Assembly (NCBI GenBank): GCA_016930275.1
Contig: JAFGHA010000200.1
Location: forward strand, 1-51,249
Direction of reading: 5' to 3'
Length of the DNA stretch: 51,249 nucleotides
DNA from: Chitinispirillaceae bacterium
Lineage (GTDB): Bacteria; Fibrobacterota; Chitinivibrionia; Chitinivibrionales; Chitinispirillaceae
This document shows positions 43,008 through 51,249 of this stretch, in pieces. A program made the position numbers and the translations under genes. Below the pieces are notes generated by a model. It worked only from the letters and a program-made list of their open reading frames with translations, ran no database searches and had not been told where the DNA came from. Each line of letters opens with the position of its first letter. Within the stretch, counting starts at the first letter, position 1.

Positions 43008-43207
43008 CACCTCTCCCCTGCCCCTCCTCCCGCGGAATGAGAGGGGAGCTGTTACGATGCAAATGATCACGATCCGTAAAATGAAAACTTTACAACGATC
43101 GACAGTAGGGCCTTAAACAGAAATGTGCTGTTTTTTTCCCCTAACCTGATGCTTTAAATAAAATCTCTTTTTCTCTCATTCCGGGAGAGGGGCAGGGGAG
43201 AGGTGTC
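43006..43207. repeat. Inverted-repeat-bounded element, MITE-like
   Basis: An imperfect inverted repeat of 38 and 35 bases (43006-43043 and 43173-43207; core CCTCTCCCCTGCCCCT... and its complement) bounds about 130 non-coding bases between lysS and the lolC/E-like gene. The left arm starts inside the lysS stop codon. No transposase is present, and no second copy occurs in the window, although the hairpin at 383-404 has a related sequence. The rest of the 350-base gap (43208-43361) holds nothing I can support. Confidence 0.5.
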
Positions 43208-43361
43208 ATTGGCAATCTCACGGCGAACAGTTATATTTCAACCAACGCAATTGACGTGCAATGCATTGAAATCATGTACGTATACCTGAATCGATAAGCA
43301 ACGTCGCCTGAATTCCGGAAAACGCCCGGTTTCCCCGACAGCAATTTAAAGGATCAAGCCC

Positions 43362-44603
43362 TTGGGACCAATGGAACTGTTCATCGCCGTGCGATATCTG
43401 CGCGGGAAACGGAAAATCGGGTTCATCTCCTGGATCACGTATATCACTGCAATGGGTGTCTGCCTGGGCAGTTTTGTTCTCGTCGTCGCCCTGGCCGTGG
43501 CCAACGGATTCGAGAAAGAGGTGCGCGATCGGATTGTCGGTACCCTCGCCCATGCAAAAATCACCCGGTACCACGGTGATCCGATAGAGGAATACGATTC
43601 TCTTCGCCGGGAAATACTCAAATGTCCCGGGATTACCGGAGCCGCACCTTTTATTTCCGGCAAAGGAGGGGTCGAGCGTGACCAGGTACAGGAAGGGGTG
43701 ATGTTTTTCGGGATCGACGACACCCTCGAACCGTCCGTCTCCGACCTCAAATCCACGGTGCAGTGGGGACGTTTCAACCTCGACAGTGCCGTTTCCCGAC
43801 GGGGACGTACCTTTCCCGGCATTCTCATCGGGAAAGGCCTTGCCGACCGGATGGGAATCCGCGACAGTGCGGAAATAGTGCTCATGAGCCTTGCTTATGC
43901 CGAGGGAGAAATCGACCCGGTACCGAAAATGGCCCGGTTCACCGTTACCGGTGTATTCGAAACCGGCATGTTCGAGTACGATCTCAACTTTGTGTACGTG
44001 TCAATTGAATCGGCCCAGTTCCTGCTCAACATGCAGGGGGTTGAGGGTATCCAACTACGAACGGCGGACCTGTTCAAAGCCGACCGGATTGCCGAAACCG
44101 TGCGGAATCATATCGGGGGCTATCCCTATCGCGCCATCGACTGGCAGATGGAGAACCGGTCGCTCTTTCAGTGGATGAAGCTTGAGAAAACGATCATCTT
44201 TTTAGTGATTTCGCTGATCATGGTGGTCGCGGCGTTCAATATTATATCCTCGCTCGTTATGATGATTATAGAAAAACGGCGGGAGATCGGAATTCTCATG
44301 AGCATGGGGGCATCGCCGGGAGCGATTATGCGTATCTTCATGGCGAACGGTATCGTGATCGGGTTTATCGGGTCAACCATCGGCGTGAGTCTCAGTGTCG
44401 CCCTCTGTCTCGCACAGTACAAATGGCGGTTTATTCCGATTCCGGGTGATCTCTATTTCATCAATACACTGCCGGTTATCGTCCGGCCGCTCGATGTGAT
44501 CGCAGTATATGTGGCGGCAAATCTCATCTGCTGGCTGGTCACGCTGTATCCCGCCTGGAAAGCGGCATCCCTGCTTCCGGCGGAATCGATTCGATATGAA
44601 TAA
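43362..44603 (+). CDS. lolC: Lipoprotein-releasing ABC transporter permease, LolC/E type
   Basis: A 413-residue inner-membrane permease that moves lipoproteins from the inner membrane to the periplasmic chaperone LolA. A first membrane helix near residues 20-45 (GFISWITYITAMGVCLGSFVLVV), a long periplasmic domain, then FtsX-type helices near 275-300, 320-345 and 370-400; the ILMSMGASPGAIMRIF coupling motif is present. I start at TTG 43362, with AAAGGA eight bases upstream; the ATG at 43371 is the alternative. It belongs to the LolC/E family; only one permease gene is present here, so it may work as a homodimer, as in many non-proteobacterial genomes. LolD follows. Confidence 0.88.
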   Translation: MGPMELFIAVRYLRGKRKIGFISWITYITAMGVCLGSFVLVVALAVANGFEKEVRDRIVGTLAHAKITRYHGDPIEEYDSLRREILKCPGITGAAPFISGKGGVERDQVQEGVMFFGIDDTLEPSVSDLKSTVQWGRFNLDSAVSRRGRTFPGILIGKGLADRMGIRDSAEIVLMSLAYAEGEIDPVPKMARFTVTGVFETGMFEYDLNFVYVSIESAQFLLNMQGVEGIQLRTADLFKADRIAETVRNHIGGYPYRAIDWQMENRSLFQWMKLEKTIIFLVISLIMVVAAFNIISSLVMMIIEKRREIGILMSMGASPGAIMRIFMANGIVIGFIGSTIGVSLSVALCLAQYKWRFIPIPGDLYFINTLPVIVRPLDVIAVYVAANLICWLVTLYPAWKAASLLPAESIRYE

Positions 44604-44604
44604 G

Positions 44605-44673
44605 GACGGGGGAATTGCGGGACAGGGAGAATATTGTTTTCTCCCAGTCCCGCAGTCTTACAGTCTCCCCGTC
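44605..44673 (+). repeat. Large stem-loop between lolC/E and lolD
   Basis: An inner 16-bp stem (TGCGGGAC-A-GGGAGAA at 44616-44631 with TTCTCCC-A-GTCCCGCA at 44639-44654) and an outer 7-bp stem (44605-44612 with 44666-44673) fold the spacer between the two genes. It may protect the upstream mRNA or reduce downstream transcription. It ends about 24 bases before the lolD start. Confidence 0.7.
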
Positions 44674-44696
44674 ACTCTTAACAAGAAGGAACATCC

Positions 44697-45404
44697 GTGC
44701 CTGAAACAATTGTAACCGTCGACAAGCTCAGTAAAAGCTTCACTGATGACCAGGGTTCCTTTCAGGTGCTCAGGGAGATGAGTTTCACCGTCGAAAAAGG
44801 TGAAATGGTTGCACTGGTCGGTATGAGCGGGGCCGGGAAAACGACCCTGTTGCAGATTCTCGGTGGCCTCGATTCGTTCGAGCAGGGTACTGTGGTTGTC
44901 ACCGGAATGAATCTCCGGGGGCTCGATACCAGAAAACTCGCTGAATTCCGTAACCGGCACATCGGTTTCGTGTTTCAATTTCATCATCTGCTCCCTGATT
45001 TCACTGCACTAGAAAATGTCCTGCTCCCCGGCCTGATCGAAGGGAGATCCCACAGTGAAGCGTCAAAACGTGCCACGGATCTGCTCGATATTTTCGGTTT
45101 GAGCCGTCGACGCGGCCACTACCCTTCCGAGCTTTCAGGTGGCGAACGGCAGCGGGTGGCTCTTGCCCGTGCCCTGTTCAACAATCCGGCACTCGTTCTC
45201 GCCGACGAACCGACTGGTAATCTCGACCGCTCAAATGGTGATACACTCCTGAGTCACATAAAAAAGGCGAATGAGGAACTGAACCAGACATTCCTGATCG
45301 CCACCCACAACAACCGCCTCACCGAAGGATTGCACCGTACACTCTATCTCGAAGACGGCAGAATTACCGAAAACAGCGACTCCGCACGGATACTTTCATC
45401 GTAA
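44697..45404 (+). CDS. lolD: Lipoprotein-releasing ABC transporter ATPase
   Basis: A 235-residue ABC ATPase. Walker A ([10 protein letters not shown], 41-50), Q loop ([17 protein letters not shown]), signature [15 protein letters not shown] (146-160), Walker B with VLADEPTG (167-174) and the H loop THN are all present. MacB/LolD-type features include the '[14 protein letters not shown]' stretch. It starts at GTG 44697, with AAGAAGGA seven bases upstream. It would drive lipoprotein release with the LolC/E permease encoded before it. The last 25 residues are polar. No third Lol gene (LolA/LolB) is found in the window. Confidence 0.93.
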   Translation: MPETIVTVDKLSKSFTDDQGSFQVLREMSFTVEKGEMVALVGMSGAGKTTLLQILGGLDSFEQGTVVVTGMNLRGLDTRKLAEFRNRHIGFVFQFHHLLPDFTALENVLLPGLIEGRSHSEASKRATDLLDIFGLSRRRGHYPSELSGGERQRVALARALFNNPALVLADEPTGNLDRSNGDTLLSHIKKANEELNQTFLIATHNNRLTEGLHRTLYLEDGRITENSDSARILSS

Positions 45405-45572
45405 TAGCGATACGGTAAACCGTTTCGAAATGTTCCCCGATTGCACGGACACGTATTTATTAAGAACCGGCCGACCTCCGGAAAAGTATATTTATAGATA
45501 TCAGGAGGCCGTGACAGTATCATTGTATGCTACGGCATCAGGGCCGATCACAACCGTTGAAAGACAGATACC

Positions 45573-46055
45573 ATGAAGCTTTGCGACGAATGCGGTGTTA
45601 ATCCGGCAAACATACATCTGACGCAGATTATGCAAAATAAAACACAGATATCTCATTTGTGCGAAGAGTGTGCCCGGAAAAAAGGCATCAGTGTTTCCTT
45701 TTCAAATGACGATTCGTCGGAAACAACCGCCGAAAACCCGGAACCGGTGATCAACAAAACCTGCACCCGCTGCAGCTGCACCTACGAACAGTTCCGTACA
45801 AAAGGGTGGCTGGGATGTCCTGAATGTTACACCGCATTCGAACAGGAGATCGATACGCTGCTCATGCAGATGCACGGTTCGCTGATTCACAAAGGAAAAC
45901 GCTACAGAACTCCCGGGCAGTCGCCGCAGGCACTTACCGTCGAGATCAAACGGTTGCGTCATGAACTCGCCGTCGCCATTAAAAACGAGGAATTCGAGCA
46001 GGCCGCCACCATCCGCGATGCGATTCATTCGATCAAACAGATGGGAATCCAATGA
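45573..46055 (+). CDS. mcsA: McsA-like zinc-finger protein, activator of McsB
   Basis: A 160-residue protein with four CxxC units: Cys4/7, Cys30/33, Cys64/67 and Cys82/85, giving two zinc sites. The C-terminal helix (about 122-157: ALTVEIKRLRHELAVAIKNEEFEQAATIRDAI) is a UVR domain. This matches McsA, which binds and activates the arginine kinase McsB. It is the first gene of an operon with mcsB and clpC; the mcsB ATG overlaps its stop as ATGA. The start at ATG 45573 lacks a strong ribosome binding site. No CtsR repressor gene is present, in contrast with the Bacillus operon. Confidence 0.92.
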   Translation: MKLCDECGVNPANIHLTQIMQNKTQISHLCEECARKKGISVSFSNDDSSETTAENPEPVINKTCTRCSCTYEQFRTKGWLGCPECYTAFEQEIDTLLMQMHGSLIHKGKRYRTPGQSPQALTVEIKRLRHELAVAIKNEEFEQAATIRDAIHSIKQMGIQ

Positions 46056-47203
46056 AACTCAAGGAGTCATTATTGCCGTCGGAACTTCCGGATGCGCTTC
46101 CGCTCTGGTTCTCGGGCGACGGTCCTCAATCCGATCTGGTAATTTCGACCCGTATCAGACTGGCACGGAACCTCACCAATCACCGGTTTCCCTATCATGC
46201 GCAGCAGACTGAACGTAAAGAGATTTTCAACGAGATCGCGGCGGTGCTCAACCGGCAGCCTGAATTCAAATCGTTTTCTCTCATTAATTGTGTCGACATC
46301 ACCCAGCTCGATCGTGAACTGCTGCTCGAAGAACGATTGGTAAGCCCTGATCTCCTCAACATCGAGGGTGACCGGGGAGTAGCCATCGAAAAAAACCGGC
46401 AGACATCGATCATGGTCAATGAAGAGGACCATTTTCGTCTCCATGCCATAGAATCGGGCTTTCAGGCTGAAGCGGTATGGAAGCGTCTCACCGGTCTGGA
46501 TGACCTGCTCGGCCATTACCTGCCGTTCGCCTACGAAGTACGTCGCGGATTTCTCACCAGTTGTCCCACCAACTCGGGTACCGGACTGCGGGTTTCCTTT
46601 CTTTTACACCTCCCCGGGCTCGTACTTGCCAAATCGATCGACCCGGTACTTCTCGGGGCAAGTCAGATGGGCATTTCAACGCGCGGTTTTTTCGGGGAAC
46701 ACTCCGAAGTGGTCGGCAATCTGTTCCAGCTCTCGAACCAGGCGACCCTCGGTGCACGCGAAGAGGAGTTTCTGCAGCATACCCGTACAATCATTACCGA
46801 CGTCATAGCCCACGAACGTACGGCACGGGAAACCATTTTGCATGAAGCCGCCGCGGAGCTGTCCGATAAAATAAACCGTTCCTGGGGCATCCTGCTGCAT
46901 GCCCGTCTGCTCACGGTAACCGAATTTCTCAATCTTTCCTCGGCATTGCGGCTCGGTATCGACTGCGGAATGTTCGAGGAGCTTTCCCGGGAACGGCTTA
47001 ACCGGCTTACGCTTATGATAATGCCGGCGCATCTGCAGCGCCATCTGGGAAAAACCTTTACCGAAGATAATCTTCAGGCGGTCCGCGCCGATTTCGTCAG
47101 GGACTTTCTCGGAAGCGCCCCTGAACCACCGAAACGGCCCAGAGCCCGACGAATCCAATCACCCGGAAAGAACAACGGAAAACGAGGAGATACAACAATA
47201 TGA
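46052..47203 (+). CDS. mcsB: Protein arginine kinase
   Basis: A 383-residue phosphagen-kinase-fold enzyme that phosphorylates arginine residues in proteins, marking them for ClpC. Typical elements: STRIRLARN (32-40), MVNEEDH (121-127, a catalytic acidic cluster) and CPTNSGTG (171-178, conserved Cys171). The C-terminal phosphoarginine-binding motif RDxxRA of better-studied McsB is changed here to LQAVRA (within EDNLQAVRADFVRDFL), so allosteric control may differ. It overlaps mcsA and clpC by four bases each. The last 35 residues are basic and low complexity. Confidence 0.94.
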   Translation: MKLKESLLPSELPDALPLWFSGDGPQSDLVISTRIRLARNLTNHRFPYHAQQTERKEIFNEIAAVLNRQPEFKSFSLINCVDITQLDRELLLEERLVSPDLLNIEGDRGVAIEKNRQTSIMVNEEDHFRLHAIESGFQAEAVWKRLTGLDDLLGHYLPFAYEVRRGFLTSCPTNSGTGLRVSFLLHLPGLVLAKSIDPVLLGASQMGISTRGFFGEHSEVVGNLFQLSNQATLGAREEEFLQHTRTIITDVIAHERTARETILHEAAAELSDKINRSWGILLHARLLTVTEFLNLSSALRLGIDCGMFEELSRERLNRLTLMIMPAHLQRHLGKTFTEDNLQAVRADFVRDFLGSAPEPPKRPRARRIQSPGKNNGKRGDTTI

Positions 47204-49641
47204 ACGGTATGTTTACCGATCGTGTCAAGAAAGTGATGCAGATCGCACGCGAGGAATCGGTGCGACTCGGCAACGACTATGTTGGTACCGAACACCTGCT
47301 GCTCGGCCTTGTCAAGGAAGGCGACGGTGTTGCGGTCGCGGTAATGCGCAGCATGGGAGTCGACCTCGAGGAACTCAGCGGCAATATCGAGAAAGCGATC
47401 ACCTCAACCGGCGGTATGATGACCATCGGACAGATGCTTCCGTTCACTCCGCGCGCGAAAAAAGTACTCGAAATCGCCGCCAATGAGGCACGCGCCATGT
47501 CGCATAAATATATCGGTACCGAACATCTGCTGCTCGCGCTCATGAAAGATACCGAATCCGCCGCAGCCAACGCCCTTGCCGCATCGGGGCTCGATTACGA
47601 GCGGGTGAAGGAAGAGATCAACCGGGTGCTGCGCGGCGGCGAATCGGTCGGCAGCGGTTCCAAGGAAAAAAGTAAAACACCGTTTCTCGATCACTTCGGC
47701 CGCGACCTCACACAAATGGCCCGGGAAGCCAAACTCGATCCGGTCATCGGTCGTGAAAAAGAAATCGAGCGGGTGGTGCAGATTTTAAGCAGGCGTAAAA
47801 AGAACAATCCGGTGCTTATCGGTGAACCGGGTATCGGAAAAACCGCCATCGTCGAGGGACTGGCCCAGAGTATCGTCGAGAAAAATATTCCGCAGGTGCT
47901 TGAAAACAAACGGGTGATAAATCTCGACATGGCCTCGATGGTCGCCGGGACCAAATACCGCGGTCAGTTCGAGGAGCGGCTCAAGGCACTCATGGTTGAA
48001 CTGCAGAAGAACGAAAACATTATCATTTTCATCGATGAACTGCACACCATCGTTGGTGCAGGCGGTTCCGAAGGCAGCCTCGACGCATCGAATATTTTCA
48101 AACCGGCGCTCTCACGCGGAGAAATCCAGTGCATCGGCGCCACCACCCTCGATGAATACCGCAAATACATCGAAAAAGACGGCGCGCTCGCTCGACGGTT
48201 CCAGCAGATCATGGTCGATCCGCCGAATGTCGTTGAAACCATCCAGATACTGAGCGGTCTGCGCTACCGGTACGAAGACCATCATAAAGTGACCTATACC
48301 GAAAAGGCGATCGACTCCGCCGTCCGGCTTTCGGAGCGATACGTATCGGACCGGTTCCTTCCCGACAAGGCGATCGACGTGATCGACGAAGCCGGCGCAC
48401 GCAAACGTCTCTCAAGCATGGAGATTCCCACCGAGATCCGTGACATGGAGAAGGAAATCGCGGAGGTGGTGAAGGATAAGGAACTCGCCGTGGAACAGCA
48501 GGAATTCGAAAAAGCCGCGAAGCTTCGTGATAAACAGGAGAAACTCAAGGGGACTCTGCTCGAAAAAAAGGCGCTCTGGCGCAAATCCAAGGCCGAAGAA
48601 CGGCTTCTCGTCGATGAGGCGACCATCGCCGAAGTGCTTTCGACCATGACGGGCATTCCGCTCTCGCGTCTTGCCGAGGAGGAATCGAAAAAGATTCTCA
48701 ATCTGGAGGAGGAACTGCGGAAACGCGTTATCGGCCAGGATCCCGCGCTGCATGCGATCAGCCGCAGCATCCGCCGTTCACGGGCCGGTCTTCACAACGT
48801 CAAGCGTCCCATCGCTTCGTTCATTTTTCTCGGCCCGACCGGTGTGGGAAAAACGGAACTCGCCAAAACACTCGCCGAGGCGCTGTTCGATTCCGACGAT
48901 GCGCTGGTTCGTATCGACATGTCGGAATACATGGAAAAATTCGCCGTTTCCCGTCTCATGGGAGCGCCTCCGGGATACGTCGGTTATGAGGAGGGCGGAC
49001 AGCTCACCGAAAAAATCCGCAAAAAGCCCTATTCGGTGATCCTTCTTGACGAAATAGAGAAAGCGCATCCCGACGTATTCAATGTCCTGCTGCAGATTCT
49101 CGACGACGGACTGCTCACCGACTCCTACGGGAGACACGTCAATTTCCGCAATACGATCATCATCATGACCTCCAACGCCGGAACCCGGGACGTGAAAAAG
49201 AGCGGCACCGTCGGTTTCGGAAAATCAAGCGATAAAAACGATTATGACGCGATGAAGTCCAAAGTGCTCGACGAACTCAAGCGTATCTTCAACCCGGAGT
49301 TCCTCAACCGTGTCGACGAAACGATCGTCTTTGCCGCGCTTACCAAAAAAGAAATCGCGCGGATCGTCGAAATTCAGCTTGCCGAGGTTTCGCAACGGCT
49401 GGTCGACCGCAACATTACGATGGAGGTAACGGCGGAAGTGAAAAAGCATGTGGTGGACGAAGGGTTCGACCCGCTTCTGGGTGCCCGTCCGTTGCGCCGG
49501 GCGATCCAGCGGCTTATTGAAGATCCGATGGCCGAGGAATTTCTCAACAACCGGTTTCAGGACGGCGATACCGTACGTCTGGAACTGACGGACGGAAAGA
49601 TCGTCTTCCTGAAAGCAGAAACGGAACATGCGGCCCCGTAA
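47200..49641 (+). CDS. clpC: ClpC-type AAA+ protease ATPase
   Basis: An 813-residue HSP100 unfoldase that feeds proteins to ClpP. Two Clp_N repeats at the N-terminus each hold the phosphoarginine-site Glu (Glu31 and Glu108 in GTEHLLL). The first AAA+ domain has Walker A GEPGIGKT (208-215) and [11 protein letters not shown]; a UVR domain lies near 420-455 ([15 protein letters not shown]), and the second AAA+ domain has GPTGVGKTE (about 545-553) and LLDEIEKAH. The ATPases and ring-forming residues look intact. It overlaps mcsB by four bases. The ClpP partner is not in this window. Confidence 0.97.
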   Translation: MNGMFTDRVKKVMQIAREESVRLGNDYVGTEHLLLGLVKEGDGVAVAVMRSMGVDLEELSGNIEKAITSTGGMMTIGQMLPFTPRAKKVLEIAANEARAMSHKYIGTEHLLLALMKDTESAAANALAASGLDYERVKEEINRVLRGGESVGSGSKEKSKTPFLDHFGRDLTQMAREAKLDPVIGREKEIERVVQILSRRKKNNPVLIGEPGIGKTAIVEGLAQSIVEKNIPQVLENKRVINLDMASMVAGTKYRGQFEERLKALMVELQKNENIIIFIDELHTIVGAGGSEGSLDASNIFKPALSRGEIQCIGATTLDEYRKYIEKDGALARRFQQIMVDPPNVVETIQILSGLRYRYEDHHKVTYTEKAIDSAVRLSERYVSDRFLPDKAIDVIDEAGARKRLSSMEIPTEIRDMEKEIAEVVKDKELAVEQQEFEKAAKLRDKQEKLKGTLLEKKALWRKSKAEERLLVDEATIAEVLSTMTGIPLSRLAEEESKKILNLEEELRKRVIGQDPALHAISRSIRRSRAGLHNVKRPIASFIFLGPTGVGKTELAKTLAEALFDSDDALVRIDMSEYMEKFAVSRLMGAPPGYVGYEEGGQLTEKIRKKPYSVILLDEIEKAHPDVFNVLLQILDDGLLTDSYGRHVNFRNTIIIMTSNAGTRDVKKSGTVGFGKSSDKNDYDAMKSKVLDELKRIFNPEFLNRVDETIVFAALTKKEIARIVEIQLAEVSQRLVDRNITMEVTAEVKKHVVDEGFDPLLGARPLRRAIQRLIEDPMAEEFLNNRFQDGDTVRLELTDGKIVFLKAETEHAAP

Positions 49642-51249
49642 GTGGGTACTCATTGTCGCCTCTAGTATACTATTGTGTGTCATTGCCTTTTTTGCGGCCA
49701 AGCGGCAACTTGAAAAAAACCGCCATCTCGAAGATTTACTGACAAAAGCGGTCGCCGTATCGATCAAGGGTTCCTGTACGGTTGACGCCGTGCGGATCGG
49801 TTTTTTTTCAGTATATCTTCACAACGTATCGGTAACGCTGCCGCTGCAATCCGTAGGTATAAAAATCGGCAGTATCAAAGCGGGTCTATCGTTTTCTAAA
49901 CTCTTCGTCTATCGCGGTGACCTCGCGCGCGCCATAAACCAGATCATTCTGATAAAGCCGGTTATCGACCTGCCCCTGTCCGTTCCCGGTATGCCGCCCG
50001 ATTCCGTTGCGGAAGAAACCGCCCGTGAAACGCCACCGCCCGTCGAATTCCCGGAACCGCCGGCACGTTATCTTTTTGTCAAGAACGGAACGGTCCGCCT
50101 CAACAACAGGCGGGGGGATACCACCGAGGTGGCCGGACATCTCAGCGGTAAGCTGACGAGCTTCCTGGATGAAGTATCCTTCTCGCTCAACGGACGATCC
50201 GGCTCAAAAAAAAACAACCTTTCCCTGCAGGGAACACTTTCCTGGCCGAGAAACCGCCACCATATATCGGTACGTATCTCCGATGCCCGTCTCGGAAAAC
50301 CCTTCTCCACCGGCACGGTTACCATTCGCAGCGGTACGCTCAACGGTGTCGTTGAATGCACGTTCAACAACCGGGTCGACCCCGACACCCTTGAATTGCA
50401 CGGCTGGCTCCGGCTCGCCGAAGGCAACGCCCGTCTGCAGACTCCTGATCTGACCGCGGATTCACTGATAACGAAAATCTCTCTTGAAAAGGGCATCTGC
50501 CTCGTCGACACCTTTTCCTGCCGCATCCGGGGGATGCACTGTACCGCCGGCGGCAGGTTCCGGTGCACGAAACAACCATCGGTCAACCTTAAAGTCGCCT
50601 GCGACGACTTCACCCCCGATTCACTTACCGGTCTTCTTCCTCCGGAAGCCTTGAGCCGTATCTCCGGCACGGGAACGATGGCGGCGGTGCTGCAATGGCA
50701 GACAGGCAGCGACGCGGCTATCGCCGTCTCTACCGGCGGCTATTCTCTGGGCGCACTGCAAGCGCACCGTATCGACGCCCATACCCGCCTGTCCGGATCC
50801 ACGCTCATCGCCGATTCACTCTTTCTGGAAACACCCTGGTTCACCTCCCGGTTGCAGGGATACTATAATAGCGACACTTCCGGAAAATCGTATGACCTCA
50901 GTTTTTCGCTCATTTCGGATTCACTCCCCGATAGCACGGGAGTGAATGGGGTTCTTCGCGCTATCGGAACCGTTACCGGTACACCGAACGGATCACCCGA
51001 CATCAACTGCCGCCTCACCGCCCGGGAACTGAGCTATCGGCACCTGTATCTGGGCAACCCGCAGCTGGTGCTACAGTTGCGGGGAAAACGGTGCACGTTC
51101 AGTTCCGTTAAAATCGATTCAACCACACCGGTGAGCATAAACGGTTCCATCGACAGTGTCTTTTCCACTGCGCCAATCGCCAATATCACTCTTTCGGTTG
51201 AATCCGGGCCAATAAAAGAACAGCTCAAGCGAATGCATGGTATGCCGAC
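49628..51249 (+). CDS. AsmA/TamB-like envelope protein, 3' partial
   Basis: An open frame of 540 codons from ATG 49628, inside the end of clpC (14-base overlap), to the window end. An N-terminal membrane anchor (residues 6-24) is followed by repeated beta-strand units typical of AsmA/TamB bridge-like lipid-transfer proteins, in an outer-membrane-directed periplasmic position: GSIKAGLSFSKLF, VSFSLNGRSG, LKIDS/SVKIDSTTPVSINGS. Serine and threonine are rich in the strands. The overlap with clpC suggests co-transcription. The rest of the protein, probably several hundred residues, lies beyond the window. Confidence 0.75.
   Translation, partial: MRPRKWVLIVASSILLCVIAFFAAKRQLEKNRHLEDLLTKAVAVSIKGSCTVDAVRIGFFSVYLHNVSVTLPLQSVGIKIGSIKAGLSFSKLFVYRGDLARAINQIILIKPVIDLPLSVPGMPPDSVAEETARETPPPVEFPEPPARYLFVKNGTVRLNNRRGDTTEVAGHLSGKLTSFLDEVSFSLNGRSGSKKNNLSLQGTLSWPRNRHHISVRISDARLGKPFSTGTVTIRSGTLNGVVECTFNNRVDPDTLELHGWLRLAEGNARLQTPDLTADSLITKISLEKGICLVDTFSCRIRGMHCTAGGRFRCTKQPSVNLKVACDDFTPDSLTGLLPPEALSRISGTGTMAAVLQWQTGSDAAIAVSTGGYSLGALQAHRIDAHTRLSGSTLIADSLFLETPWFTSRLQGYYNSDTSGKSYDLSFSLISDSLPDSTGVNGVLRAIGTVTGTPNGSPDINCRLTARELSYRHLYLGNPQLVLQLRGKRCTFSSVKIDSTTPVSINGSIDSVFSTAPIANITLSVESGPIKEQLKRMHGMP

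Noticed and set aside
45405-45572. CIRCE or CtsR operator upstream of mcsA
   Set aside because: No TTAGCACTC-N9-GAGTGCTAA or tandem GGTCAAA pattern is present; only weak GC-rich pairing was found.

Overview
The window reads as part of the chromosome of a Gram-negative, probably anaerobic bacterium of moderate GC content. The envelope genes (LolC/E- and LolD-like lipoprotein export, PBP1A, a monofunctional transglycosylase, an AsmA/TamB-like protein) point to two membranes. The PPi-dependent phosphofructokinase, the HdrA-linked [NiFe] hydrogenase and the GlpAB-type glycerol-3-phosphate dehydrogenase point to anaerobic energy metabolism. A McsA-McsB-ClpC arginine-kinase/protease operon is also present. 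The mix would suit Fibrobacterota or a neighbouring phylum, but that is inference: no rRNA or ribosomal-protein gene is present to prove it. No rRNA, tRNA, CRISPR array, insertion sequence or phage gene was recognised.

Layout. 1-213 is the end of a PPC-like secreted protein with a strong terminator. 462-1350 (-) is a Phd/VapB antitoxin, a PIN toxin and a coupled small ORF. 1497-5700 (-) is an unusual four-gene operon: DUF1189 membrane protein, unknown protein, degenerate nucleotidyltransferase, PAS kinase-receiver. 5768-6985 (-) is PPi-PFK, followed by a hairpin terminator. 7183-9176 (-) is a phasin-like protein with a UbiB kinase, behind a stem-loop leader. 9330-11962 (-) is gmd, a DUF3108 protein and a PAP2 phosphatase. 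12168-15473 holds PBP1A (+) and a monofunctional transglycosylase (-). 15919-22964 (-) runs chemoreceptor, hydrogenase maturation protease, hdrA, mvhD, mvhG, mvhA and a TusA-like protein. 23276-29646 (+) is a tightly overlapped glycerophospholipid/glycerol operon. 29942-37695 is a signalling block: a receiver-like/HDOD protein, two solute-binding proteins, a CheX-like phosphatase, CheY and a membrane-bound HPt kinase. A frameshifted gene remnant follows. 38356-40281 (+) is a fused GHMP kinase/GalU-type nucleotidyltransferase. 41520-45404 (+) is lysS and the Lol transporter genes, separated by inverted-repeat elements. 45573-49641 (+) is mcsA-mcsB-clpC, and an AsmA/TamB-like gene runs off the end.

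How the genes work together. The hydrogenase block looks like an electron-confurcating or bifurcating HdrA-MvhDGA complex without HdrB/HdrC, but with a TusA-like sulfur carrier at the end of the operon. The partner that accepts or donates electrons on the HdrA side is not encoded here. The glycerol operon could take phospholipid from hydrolysis, through glycerophosphodiester cleavage and glycerol phosphorylation, to G3P oxidation. The kinase-CheY-CheX group is a complete phosphorelay in outline (kinase, response regulator, phosphatase) with no flagellar genes nearby. McsA, McsB and ClpC form an arginine-phosphorylation-marked proteolysis module, and both expected phosphoarginine-binding glutamates are present in the ClpC N-domain.
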